A stretch of 12,764 nt of DNA from assembly GCA_030428825.1 (NCBI GenBank), contig JAUIEL010000117.1, positions 1-12,764 of the forward strand, in the 5' to 3' direction. The notes under the pieces are model-generated. The model was not told the origin of the DNA, did no database searches, and saw only the letters and a list, made by a program, of their open reading frames with translations. Each line of letters opens with the position of its first letter. Positions within the stretch are counted from its first letter, which is position 1. Positions 6,667-12,764 of this stretch are shown here, piece after piece. A program made the position numbers and the translations under genes. This stretch comes from a bacterium. GTDB lineage: Bacteria > Planctomycetota > B15-G4 > JADJEK01.

Positions 6667-8460
6667 TCAGGGAACGTCGATCGGGATGACGTCCGTCACC
6701 ACGCCGGCGTCGTTCGCGTCGGTCTGGAACCCCATGCCGACCGCGTGGATCGTGAACCCGGGCGGCAGGTTCGTCGGGATCGAAGTCGTGGTCCCCGAGC
6801 CGCCGCCGGCGATCGGCGAGGAGAGGAACGGCAGGATCGTCGTCCCGAGGACGGTCAGCGCGTCGACCGTCAGGCCGAGGTCGCGCCCGTCCGGGAGGAG
6901 GAAGCTCCCCGCGCCCGGGGCGACGGCGAGGAAGACGACTCCGCTCGGGTTCTCGCCCGTCGGAAGGAAGCGCGCGAACGAGAACGAGACCGTCGTCGAA
7001 CCGGCGACGAAGCCGTTCGCGACCAGCGTCTGCGGGCGGTAGCCGGACGCGAAGACGTTGTTCGTGCCGATGTCGTTCGACAGCCAGACGTGGATGAAGT
7101 TGCCGTAGGCGGCGTTGAACCCGATCTCCGCGACGTCCGCGTCGACGCTGCCGTCGTCCGCCGAGAGCCGGACGTCGGTCGTCCAGGTCGCCCCGCCGTC
7201 CTGGGTGAACGCGCCTCCCGCGTACTGGTTCCCCGAGAGGTCGGACGTCCAGGTCGCCCCGACGACGTCCCCCTCCCCCGCCAGCCGGACGCCCGAGCCG
7301 CCCTCGGCGCCGGAGATCGGGCCGCCCTCGACGCAGGTCCCGCCGGAGAGCGCGTTCGGCAGGACCGAGACGTAGACGTCGTCGAGGGTCCCGTTCGAGA
7401 CCCGGTTGTCCGTGTACGCCACGTAGACCGCGCCGCCGGTCACCAGGACATCGGAGAAGTCGACGTCGTCGACCCCCGGGGCGTACCCGCCGACGATCGC
7501 GTCCGGGCCGAAGGTCGCCCCGCCGTCGGTCGAGATCGCGACCCGCAGCTCCTCGTTCGAGGTGCTCGTCCGCTCTTCCAGCCACGCCGCGGCCACGAGG
7601 TTCCCCTCGCAAGCGATGCCGAAGCTGTACGTCGCCGCCTGCTGGCTGTCTCCGGCGTCGAGCGCGTCGGTCACGTCGAGCGGCGTGATCGCGGAGAGCG
7701 TCTGCGCCTGCACGTCGATCCGGCGGTAGTAGACGCTGTCGTTGCCGCTGCCGATCGAGGACGAGTCGTCGTCCCAGATCATGTGCGCCACCGGCCCGTC
7801 CGCGCAGATCGCCAGCGAGTCGACGTCGACCCCGCTCTGCGCGTCGCCGCCGATCAGGAGGGCGTTGCTCCAGTTGGCGCCGCCGTCGGTCGAGTAGACG
7901 AGGAACAGCTCTTCCGGCGCGGACGTGTTGGCGTCGGCCGCGAACAGGGCGTAGAGGTAGTCGCCCTGCGGGCCGCCGGGGCTCGTCGCGAACCTCCAGG
8001 TCCGGACCTGGCCGCTCCCCGAGTACCCGTCGTCGAGCGTCACCTCGGGGAGCGTGAACGAGAGGCCGCCGTCGGTCGAACGGCGGAACCAGAGGTCGTC
8101 CACCGACGAGCCGTTCCGCTCGTCCTTCCAGAGGACGTAGACGTCGTCCCCGTGGACGTGGCAGGCGTCGACCTGGCTGATCTTGGTGGCGTTCGTCGGG
8201 TCGGTGTCGACCTGGACCGGGCCGGTCCACGACTCGCCGCGCCCGTCGCTCACGCTGACGAAGACGTGGTCGGTGCCGTTGTCGAAGTAGCTGACGACGG
8301 TCCGGAGGCCGTCGTTCGCGACGCTCGGGTTCAGGCCGACGCCGGTCGAGAGCGTGTCGAGCTGCTGGATCGCGCGGACGTGGACCGGCTGCGCGCCGGC
8401 GGTCGGCGCGACGAGGGGGAGGAGCGCGAGCAGCGGGCTCGCGACGCGGACGACGCTCAT
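6667..8460 (-). CDS. Secreted Asp-box (BNR/sialidase-like) beta-propeller with C-terminal domain
   Basis: The protein has 597 residues. Residues 1-23 are a signal peptide (ending AGA before Gln24). The propeller carries four clear Asp-boxes of the S/T-x-D-G-G-x-x-(W/F) type, at 128-135, 190-197, 310-317 and 419-426, plus a degenerate one at 71-78 (SDGRGESW). Asp-boxes mark sialidase-fold and related extracellular propellers, but they are structural and I cannot point to a catalytic arginine triad, so enzyme activity is not claimed. From about 480 a separate hydrophobic beta-rich domain follows ('GSFLLPDGRDLGLTVDAL' at 518-535). It resembles C-terminal modules I associate with secreted marine Planctomycetota proteins. 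The ATG at 8460 has GGAG 5 nt upstream (complement of 8466-8469). The in-frame ATG at 8526 lies in the Fur operator and is rejected. Expression should respond to iron. Confidence 0.85.
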   Translation of the reverse strand: MSVVRVASPLLALLPLVAPTAGAQPVHVRAIQQLDTLSTGVGLNPSVANDGLRTVVSYFDNGTDHVFVSVSDGRGESWTGPVQVDTDPTNATKISQVDACHVHGDDVYVLWKDERNGSSVDDLWFRRSTDGGLSFTLPEVTLDDGYSGSGQVRTWRFATSPGGPQGDYLYALFAADANTSAPEELFLVYSTDGGANWSNALLIGGDAQSGVDVDSLAICADGPVAHMIWDDDSSSIGSGNDSVYYRRIDVQAQTLSAITPLDVTDALDAGDSQQAATYSFGIACEGNLVAAAWLEERTSTSNEELRVAISTDGGATFGPDAIVGGYAPGVDDVDFSDVLVTGGAVYVAYTDNRVSNGTLDDVYVSVLPNALSGGTCVEGGPISGAEGGSGVRLAGEGDVVGATWTSDLSGNQYAGGAFTQDGGATWTTDVRLSADDGSVDADVAEIGFNAAYGNFIHVWLSNDIGTNNVFASGYRPQTLVANGFVAGSTTVSFSFARFLPTGENPSGVVFLAVAPGAGSFLLPDGRDLGLTVDALTVLGTTILPFLSSPIAGGGSGTTTSIPTNLPPGFTIHAVGMGFQTDANDAGVVTDVIPIDVP

Positions 8461-8510
8461 GGGGACTCCGTGGGAGGGGTGGTTCCGCGACCGCGGCCGC
8501 GGGCTGTGAT

Positions 8511-8525
8511 TGAGAATCATTCTCA
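8511..8525 (-). promoter_or_regulatory. Fur operator (near-perfect 7-1-7) upstream of the BNR gene
   Basis: TGAGAATCATTCTCA is an inverted repeat of TGAGAAT and ATTCTCA around one central base, and the symmetry extends outward by two more bases on each side with one mismatch. It agrees closely with the known Fur consensus TGATAATNATTATCA. It overlaps the likely -10 of the BNR promoter, the classic position for repression by metal-bound Fur. Confidence 0.88.
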
Positions 8526-8546
8526 TTCGAGATCCGCGACTGTCAA
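8519..8546 (-). promoter_or_regulatory. Sigma-70-type promoter of the BNR propeller gene
   Basis: On the minus strand a consensus -35 TTGACA (complement of 8541-8546) is followed after 16 nt by GAGAAT (complement of 8519-8524), which shares four of six bases with TATAAT. The start of transcription would fall near 8511, giving a leader of about 50 nt. The -10 lies wholly within the Fur operator. The -35 is convincing; the exact -10 is less so. Confidence 0.65.
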
Positions 8547-8576
8547 CCCCCCGCCGTCCGAACTCGAGACGAAGAA

Positions 8577-8605
8577 GGAGCCGGAGACTCGAGGTCTCCG
8601 GCTCC
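8577..8605 (-). terminator. Hairpin terminator after the EVE-domain gene
   Basis: A perfect 12-bp stem (GGAGCCGGAGAC 8577-8588 with GTCTCCGGCTCC 8594-8605) closes a 5-nt loop. On the minus strand it is followed by TTCTTCGTCTCG, a pyrimidine-rich tail. It stands about 120 nt past the EVE gene's stop and about 30 nt before the -35 of the BNR gene, so it would insulate the Fur-controlled promoter from read-through. Confidence 0.6.
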
Positions 8606-8698
8606 GGCGGGCGAACCCCGGACGGGGTGTCGGTCGGAGCCCCGAAGCTCCCTCCACCTCCTCCTCCGCGCCGAACCGGGATTCCTCGGCCGTCTTCT

Positions 8699-8712
8699 CG
8701 GGGAAATCCCCG
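8699..8712 (-). repeat. Small inverted repeats just after the EVE gene
   Basis: CGGGGA (8699-8704) mirrors TCCCCG (8707-8712), and ACCCCG (8615-8620) mirrors CGGGGT (8623-8628). Both are short with tight loops. They lie in the 262-nt gap between the EVE and BNR genes, which otherwise holds the stronger hairpin at 8577-8605, the promoter and the Fur operator. Confidence 0.3.
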
Positions 8713-8722
8713 GCGGAGCGGC

Positions 8723-9217
8723 TCAGCGGCGGCGTTCCTTCACTCCGCCGAGGGCGAGAACCGCCTTCCACTCCCCCGCGGTGACCGGCTGGATCGAGAG
8801 CCGCGCGCCGCGCTTCAGGAGCATCATGTCCGCGAGCGCCGGGACGTCCTTCAGCGCGTCCCGCGTCAGGGGAGGGTCGAGCGGCGCCATCGGGGCGATG
8901 TCGACCATGAGCCAGGTCGGGTCGTCCGGGTCGGAGCGCGGGTCGGCGTACTTCGAACGGGGGTCGAACTGGCTCGGGTCGGGGTACGCCTCCCGCACGA
9001 CCTCGGCGACGCCCGCGATCGCCATCGGCTTCGCGTTCGAGTGGTAGAAGAGGACCCCGTCCCCCACCTTCACCTCGTCGCGGAGCAGGTTCCGGGCCTG
9101 GTAGTTCCGGATGCCGTCCCACTCCGTCCGGCCGTCGCGGACGAGGTCGTCGAACGAGTAGACGTCCGGCTCGGACTTGAAGAGCCAGGTGCGGCGGGAC
9201 TTCCTGCGTGCGGCCAT
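8723..9217 (-). CDS. EVE-domain protein (THYN1/DUF55 type)
   Basis: The protein is 164 residues and consists almost entirely of one EVE domain (about 10-150). Family landmarks in order are WLFKSEP (11-17), TEWDGIRNYQARN (31-43), VGDGVLFYHSN (51-61), DPTWLMVDI (99-107) and LKRGARLSIQPVT (134-146). EVE domains share the PUA-like fold and are thought to bind modified bases in DNA or RNA. Stand-alone bacterial EVE proteins of this size are common and their physiological role is largely unsettled. The basic N-terminus (MAARRKSRR) fits nucleic-acid contact. It is divergent from the antiporter gene with a 131-nt gap and shows no operon partner. The hairpin at 8577-8605 probably ends its transcript. 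I see no adjacent restriction or McrB-like gene, so a defence role is not suggested by context. Confidence 0.92.
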   Translation of the reverse strand: MAARRKSRRTWLFKSEPDVYSFDDLVRDGRTEWDGIRNYQARNLLRDEVKVGDGVLFYHSNAKPMAIAGVAEVVREAYPDPSQFDPRSKYADPRSDPDDPTWLMVDIAPMAPLDPPLTRDALKDVPALADMMLLKRGARLSIQPVTAGEWKAVLALGGVKERRR

Positions 9218-9310
9218 GCGGCGAAGCTAGCGCGACCGTCGGGCGGACTCAACGACGCGTCCGGCGAGGACGCGTGATCGGCCGGATCTCCGGCGCGACC
9301 GTGAATCCGC

Positions 9311-9338
9311 TTGCCCGCTCGACTTCGGGCGGTCGAAT
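9311..9338 (+). promoter_or_regulatory. Possible promoter of the antiporter gene
   Basis: TTGCCC (9311-9316) and TCGAAT (9333-9338) are 16 nt apart and would start transcription within a few bases of the ATG at 9349. No Shine-Dalgarno sequence is visible before that ATG, so a leaderless transcript is possible. Each hexamer matches its consensus only partly. Confidence 0.3.
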
Positions 9339-9348
9339 CGGTCGATCG

Positions 9349-11328
9349 ATGCACGCCTCGCCGATCATCCTCGACCTGTTCCTCCTCCTCGCGCTGTCGA
9401 TCGGGACGGTGCTGCTGTTCCGGAAGGTCGACCTGCCGGCGATCGCGGGATACCTGCTGGTCGGGGTGACGGTCGGACCGCACGCCCTCGGCTGGGTCGA
9501 CCGGACGGAGGAGGTCGACACGCTCGCCGAGCTCGGGGTGATGCTCCTCCTCTTCTCGATCGGGCTCGAGTTCTCCCTCCCCCGCCTCCTCCTGCGCGGC
9601 CGGCGCCTCCTCCTCGCCGGCGGCGGCCAGGTCGTCCTCACGATCGTCGTCGCGGCGCTGGTCGGGGTCGCGTTCGGGCTCGACGGATCGACCGCGATCT
9701 TCTGCGGGATGCTCGCCGCGCTGTCGAGCACCGGGTTCGTGCTGAAGTCGCTCCATGACACGCGCCAGGTCGACGCGCCGCACGGGCAGCTCACGGTCGA
9801 GATCCTCCTGTTCCAGGACCTCGCCGTCGTCCCCCTCATGCTCGTCGTCCCGCTCCTCGGCCCCGAGGGGGCGAGCGGCGCCGGGGAGGTCGTCACCGTG
9901 GTCGGAAAGGCGCTCGCCGCGATCGCCGGCGTCGTCGTCTTCGCTCGGTACGGGTTCCCGCGCCTCGCCGCGCTGGTCGTCCGCCTCGGCGGCCGCGAGC
10001 TGTTCGTCCTGTTCGTGGCGATGGTCGCGCTCGGGACCGCGTGGTTCTCCGCCGCGCTCGGCCTGTCGATCGCGCTCGGGGCGTTCCTCGCCGGCCTGTT
10101 CATCTCGGAGTCGGAGTACAGCCACCAGGTCGTCTCCGAGATCCTCCCGTTCCGCGACGTCTTCAACGCGCTCTTCTTCGTGTCGATCGGCATGCTGCTC
10201 GACCCGTCGACGGTCCTCGACCGACCGCTCGTGGTGCTCGGGCTCGTCCTCGTCGTGCTGATCGCGAAGGGGGCGACGGTCCTCGCGGTCGGGACATGGC
10301 TCACCCGCTCGCCGGCCACGGCCGCGCTCTCCGCGGTGGCGCTGGCGCAGATCGGCGAGTTCTCGTTCGTCCTGGCCCGACAGGGAGAGCGCGTCGGGCT
10401 GCTCGGCGGCGACCGCAGCCAGCTCTTCCTCGCGGTCGCGGTCCTGACGATGTTCCTCTCTCCGTTCCTGATCCGCCTCGCGTCGGCCGTCGCCGACCGG
10501 CGGCGCGGGACCGGCGCGGCGAACGCGGCCGACGACGGGGCCGAGCGCGGTCCGGTCGTCGTCATCGTCGGGTACGGACTGAACGGCCAGAACCTCTCGC
10601 GCGTGCTCGGCGAGTCGGGGATCGAGTACCGCGTCCTCGAGATGAACGTCGACACCGTCCGGTCGGCGAGCGCGGCCGGCGTCCCGATCGCGTTCGGCGA
10701 CGCGAGCCGCGCGGAGACGCTCCTCCACGCCGGCGTCCAGCGCGCCCAGATCATCGTCTTCGCGATCTCCGACCCCGGCTCCGCCCGACGCGGCGTCGCG
10801 ACCGCGCGTCGGCTCGCCCCGTCGATCCACATCATCGTCCGGACCCGCTTCATGTCGGAGCGGCCCGAGCTGCTGAAGCTCGGGGCGGACGAGGTGATCC
10901 CCGAGGAGTTCGAGACGTCGATCGAGATCTTCAGCCGGGTGCTCCGCCGGCTCCACGTCCCGCGCGGGAACATCGCGGCCCAGGCGGCGCTCGTCCGGCG
11001 CGAGGGGTACCAGCTCCTCCGCGAGGAGATGACGCCGGAGCGGACGCTCGACGCGATGCGGGAGGTGCTCGGCGAGAGCGCGGTCGACACCCTCCTCATC
11101 TCGAGCGAGTCGCCGGTGACCGGACGCTCCCTCGGCGAGCTCGACCTCCGCTCGCGCACCGGCGTCTCGGTCGTCTCCGTCGTCCGCGACGGAGAGGCGA
11201 TCCACGGCGTCGGCCCCCACCTCCGCCTCGAGCCGAACGACGTCCTCCTGGTGGTCGGCCTCCACGACGCGATCGAGCGGTGCCGCGCGCTCCTGACCGG
11301 TCACGCGTTCGACGACGACGACGACTGA
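9349..11328 (+). CDS. Kef-type (CPA2) monovalent cation:proton antiporter with RCK_N and RCK_C domains
   Basis: The 659-residue protein exports K+ (or Na+) in exchange for protons across the inner membrane. The membrane part covers about 5-385 with some 12 hydrophobic segments. Family motifs include LLLFSIGLEFSL (66-77), LSSTGFVLK (125-133), LLFQDLAVVPLM (153-164, with the Gln156-Asp157 pair typical of Kef members) and LFFVSIGMLLD (275-285). A Rossmann RCK_N domain follows at about 402-525, with GYGLNG (408-413) and acidic Glu430 at the end of strand 2, as in NAD-binding forms. It also has FGDAS (449-453) and VIPEEFETS (516-524). An RCK_C domain spans about 578-650, and the tail ends in five aspartates. 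This resembles E. coli YbaL/KefB/KefC but adds RCK_C, as in many other bacteria. The ATG at 9349 begins the first membrane helix; an upstream in-frame GTG (9301) is less likely. No KefF/KefG partner is seen. Confidence 0.92.
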   Translation: MHASPIILDLFLLLALSIGTVLLFRKVDLPAIAGYLLVGVTVGPHALGWVDRTEEVDTLAELGVMLLLFSIGLEFSLPRLLLRGRRLLLAGGGQVVLTIVVAALVGVAFGLDGSTAIFCGMLAALSSTGFVLKSLHDTRQVDAPHGQLTVEILLFQDLAVVPLMLVVPLLGPEGASGAGEVVTVVGKALAAIAGVVVFARYGFPRLAALVVRLGGRELFVLFVAMVALGTAWFSAALGLSIALGAFLAGLFISESEYSHQVVSEILPFRDVFNALFFVSIGMLLDPSTVLDRPLVVLGLVLVVLIAKGATVLAVGTWLTRSPATAALSAVALAQIGEFSFVLARQGERVGLLGGDRSQLFLAVAVLTMFLSPFLIRLASAVADRRRGTGAANAADDGAERGPVVVIVGYGLNGQNLSRVLGESGIEYRVLEMNVDTVRSASAAGVPIAFGDASRAETLLHAGVQRAQIIVFAISDPGSARRGVATARRLAPSIHIIVRTRFMSERPELLKLGADEVIPEEFETSIEIFSRVLRRLHVPRGNIAAQAALVRREGYQLLREEMTPERTLDAMREVLGESAVDTLLISSESPVTGRSLGELDLRSRTGVSVVSVVRDGEAIHGVGPHLRLEPNDVLLVVGLHDAIERCRALLTGHAFDDDDD

Positions 11329-11440
11329 CCGGACGGGGACCCTCGGTCGATTTCCGGGTGGCGCCCACTCCGCCGTTCCCCGATCATCGGTCCCGACCCG
11401 TTCGACGTCGGCCCCTCGCGGCCGACCCGCGCCCTCGCCG

Positions 11441-11446
11441 AAAGGA
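11441..11446 (+). promoter_or_regulatory. Ribosome binding site deciding a TTG start
   Basis: AAAGGA is followed after 5 nt by TTG at 11452. No ATG or GTG in this frame lies nearby, and the protein aligned from this codon has the normal SlyD N-terminus. Confidence 0.7.
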
Positions 11447-11451
11447 CCGCC

Positions 11452-11931
11452 TTGCAGATCACGAAGCACACCGTCGCGACGCTCGAGTACACCCTGAAGG
11501 ACGGAGACGGCGACGTCCTCGACTCCACCGAGGGGGGGAAGCCGATCTCGTACGTGCACGGCGTCGGGACGCTGATCCCGGGCCTCGAGCGGGCCCTCGA
11601 GGGGAAGGGCGAGGGAGAGGCGCTCTCCGTGGAGCTCGGTCCGCAGGACGCCTACGGCGAGCGGAACGAGCAGCTCGTCCAGCCGGTCCCGCGGAGCGAG
11701 CTGCCGGCCGAGGAGGAGATCGTCGTCGGCATGCAGTTCGAGGCGCGCGGCGCCCAGGGCTCCCAGGTCGTGACGGTGGTCGGGGTCGAGGAGGACCGTG
11801 TCGTCCTCGACGGCAACCACCCGCTCGCGGGGGTCACGCTCCACTTCGACGTCAAGGTCGTCGCCACGCGCGCCGCCACGCCGGAGGAGATCGAGCACGG
11901 GCACGTCCACGACGGCACCGAGCACCACTGA
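11452..11931 (+). CDS. slyD: SlyD-type FKBP peptidyl-prolyl cis-trans isomerase
   Basis: This 159-residue cytoplasmic protein catalyses proline isomerisation and acts as a folding chaperone. It follows the SlyD plan: a split FKBP domain with YVHGVGTLIPGLERALEG (34-51), DAYGERNEQLVQPVP (66-80), an inserted chaperone flap (about 70-122), the return motif DGNHPLAGVTLHFDV (120-134), then ATPEEIEHGHVH (142-153). The flap has the hydrophobic/acidic character used for client binding. The tail has four histidines (149, 151, 153 and the final pair count as HGHVHDGTEHH), far shorter than the nickel-binding tail of E. coli SlyD. Metal binding is therefore possible but reduced. The start is TTG, supported by AAAGGA 5 nt upstream. 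The 123-nt gap after the antiporter gene suggests a separate transcript. Hairpins at 11941-11981 and 12008-12035 close the unit. Confidence 0.93.
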   Translation: MQITKHTVATLEYTLKDGDGDVLDSTEGGKPISYVHGVGTLIPGLERALEGKGEGEALSVELGPQDAYGERNEQLVQPVPRSELPAEEEIVVGMQFEARGAQGSQVVTVVGVEEDRVVLDGNHPLAGVTLHFDVKVVATRAATPEEIEHGHVHDGTEHH

Positions 11932-11940
11932 TCCCCTCGC

Positions 11941-11981
11941 CGGGCCCGCCCGCCCCGTCCGGGGGCCTCCGCGCGGGCCCG
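11941..11981 (+). repeat. Large GC hairpin after slyD
   Basis: CGGGCCCGC (11941-11949) pairs with GCGGGCCCG (11973-11981), and inside GCCCC (11952-11956) pairs with GGGGC (11962-11966). It starts 10 nt after the slyD stop and is followed by a C-rich, not T-rich, tail. It may protect the transcript's 3' end or pause polymerase ahead of the next hairpin. Confidence 0.45.
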
Positions 11982-12007
11982 CGTCCTCCCCCCTTCACCG
12001 CCGCCCC

Positions 12008-12042
12008 GCGCGCCGTTCCCCGTCGGACGGCGCGCGATTGTC
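12008..12042 (+). terminator. Intrinsic terminator after slyD
   Basis: A perfect 9-bp stem (GCGCGCCGT 12008-12016 with ACGGCGCGC 12027-12035) closes a 10-nt loop. It is followed by GATTGTCGCTTTTCG, the most T-rich stretch in this neighbourhood. Position between slyD and the next gene's promoter fits a terminator. Confidence 0.65.
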
Positions 12043-12078
12043 GCTTTTCGTCGACGAGTTGGACCGGTCGGGCCGGGG

Positions 12079-12084
12079 TAGAAT
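12079..12084 (+). promoter_or_regulatory. -10 element of the last gene
   Basis: TAGAAT differs from TATAAT at one base and stands 46 nt before the GTG at 12131. No good -35 is found at 16-18 nt; TTGGAC at 12059 is only 14 nt upstream. The -10 is reasonable, the full promoter less so. Confidence 0.45.
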
Positions 12085-12130
12085 GCCCGCCTTGGTCTCC
12101 ACCGCATGTTGTGAACGCAAGGAGTTCGCA

Positions 12131-12764
12131 GTGAGTCCGACCACCCCCTCCCCCCTGTTCTCCCCGGGCTTCGCCCTCCTCCTCGGTCTCTCCTCGTCCG
12201 CCGTGGCCGGCGACGTCGAGGTCGTCTACAGCGAGGTCGTCACGAGCCCGACCTCGCTCGTCCCCGGCGCGCTCGACTCGGCGGGTCAGCCCGCGGTCGC
12301 GCGGTTCATCGCGCTCGAGGACATGAACGTCTCGCACGACGGCTCGCAGTGGGTCGTCAAGGGACGCACCGATCAGGGCTCCACGAACGACTCGATCCTG
12401 CTGCTCGGCGGCGGGCTCGCCGGCACGATGTTCGCCCAGGACGACCAGCCGTTCCTCGGCGGTCAGCCCGGCGAGCTCTACGACTTCTTCGACAGCGGCA
12501 ACCCGGTGTCGTGGGACGAGGCGGGGAACATCGCCTTCTCGGCGCGCGCCAAGGGCGGCGTGTCGTCGGTCAAGGAGAAGCTCGTCTTCTTCGACGGCGC
12601 CACCCACACCGTGGTCCTGACCGAGAGCTCCCCCGCGCTCGGCCTCCAGGACATCGCGTCGAACCCGACGGGCGACGAGCTGATCGGGAACTCGATCGGA
12701 TCGGTCTACCTCCGGAACGACGGGAAGATCGGGTTCGTCAACACGCCGATCCAGAACTGCTCGA
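12131..12764 (+). CDS. Secreted protein of unknown function, N-terminal part (3' end outside window)
   Basis: An open frame of 211 codons runs off the window. It starts at GTG with AAGGAG (12119-12124) 6 nt upstream, a strong ribosome binding site. Residues 1-26 form a signal peptide (FALLLGLSSSAVA, cut before Gly27). The mature part alternates short beta-strands and turns, for example 'NVSHDGSQWVVKGRTDQGSTNDSILLLGG', 'VSWDEAGNIAFSARA' and 'EKLVFFDGATHTVVLTESS'. These look like successive propeller-like repeats in which a 'state of data' strand is followed by a 'G..I.F.A' strand. Such repeats occur in large secreted Planctomycetota proteins, but I cannot name a family with confidence. It has its own promoter-like -10 and lies behind the slyD terminator, so it is a separate transcription unit. 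Confidence 0.75.
   Translation, partial: MSPTTPSPLFSPGFALLLGLSSSAVAGDVEVVYSEVVTSPTSLVPGALDSAGQPAVARFIALEDMNVSHDGSQWVVKGRTDQGSTNDSILLLGGGLAGTMFAQDDQPFLGGQPGELYDFFDSGNPVSWDEAGNIAFSARAKGGVSSVKEKLVFFDGATHTVVLTESSPALGLQDIASNPTGDELIGNSIGSVYLRNDGKIGFVNTPIQNCS

Noticed and set aside
6667..8460. Annotation of the BNR protein as an active sialidase
   Set aside because: Asp-boxes are structural and found in many non-sialidase propellers; no arginine triad or other active-site set could be identified.
8491..8502. 12-bp perfect palindrome CCGCGGCCGCGG in the BNR leader
   Set aside because: Short GC palindromes of this kind are expected by chance in such GC-rich sequence, and it has no loop to form a stable hairpin by itself.
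8461..8526. Extended N-terminus of the BNR protein from the ATG at 8526
   Set aside because: It lies in the Fur operator and upstream of or at the predicted transcription start, while ATG 8460 has a good GGAG and a signal peptide.
8723..9217. EVE-domain protein as part of a defence island
   Set aside because: No restriction, McrBC-like, helicase or nuclease gene is adjacent; neighbours are housekeeping or secreted proteins.
9208..9348. Longer antiporter N-terminus from upstream in-frame starts
   Set aside because: The added residues are basic and non-conserved in character, overlap the divergent EVE gene's start region, and precede the first membrane helix of a standard antiporter.
9070..11928. 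A 952-codon minus-strand frame over the antiporter and slyD genes
   Set aside because: Low-complexity charged sequence with no motif, opposite two genes with clear family motifs; it is a shadow frame.

Overview
The window is about 12.8 kb of very GC-rich bacterial DNA from a Gram-negative-type organism. It carries long secreted beta-propeller proteins and a PQQ-like domain with the 'W.(E/Q)FRG...LP..WS...AW...LPG.G.SSP' layout common in Planctomycetota. Two further secreted proteins are of a kind I associate with marine Planctomycetota. My best guess is therefore an environmental Planctomycetota bacterium; this is inference from protein style and composition, not from a marker gene. I see no rRNA, tRNA, CRISPR array, insertion sequence or phage gene, and no stretch over 300 bases lacks a gene.

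Layout. On the plus strand the window opens inside a WD40-repeat protein gene (2-805). It overlaps by 4 nt a gene for a membrane-anchored protein with a GCCFG motif (802-1395). A small YbaN/DUF454 inner-membrane protein follows (1455-1871), then a 1,040-residue secreted protein fusing Kelch-type repeats to a PQQ-like propeller (1988-5110). A bidirectional hairpin at 5156-5194 separates this from three minus-strand genes: a cysteine-rich secreted protein (5216-6460), a secreted Asp-box/BNR propeller (6667-8460) and an EVE-domain protein (8723-9217). The plus strand resumes with a Kef-type cation:proton antiporter carrying RCK domains (9349-11328), a SlyD-type FKBP prolyl isomerase starting at TTG (11452-11931), and the first 211 codons of another secreted protein (12131 to the window end).

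The most striking regulatory signal is a pair of Fur-type operators. One, at 8511-8525, is a 7-1-7 inverted repeat perfect apart from its central base, overlapping the -10 of a promoter with a consensus TTGACA. It precedes the BNR propeller gene. The second, at 1923-1937 (two mismatches), precedes the Kelch/PQQ gene, with a weaker half-conserved copy at 1869-1883. In both cases an ATG at the operator edge lies exactly 66 nt upstream of, and in frame with, the ATG that begins a clean signal peptide. Two large secreted propeller proteins on opposite strands thus appear to share an iron-(or metal-)responsive control architecture, with no recognisable siderophore or TonB gene in the window. The remaining genes look like ordinary chromosomal cargo, but several intergenic hairpins are well formed, including a tandem pair with matching downstream sequence after the BNR gene.
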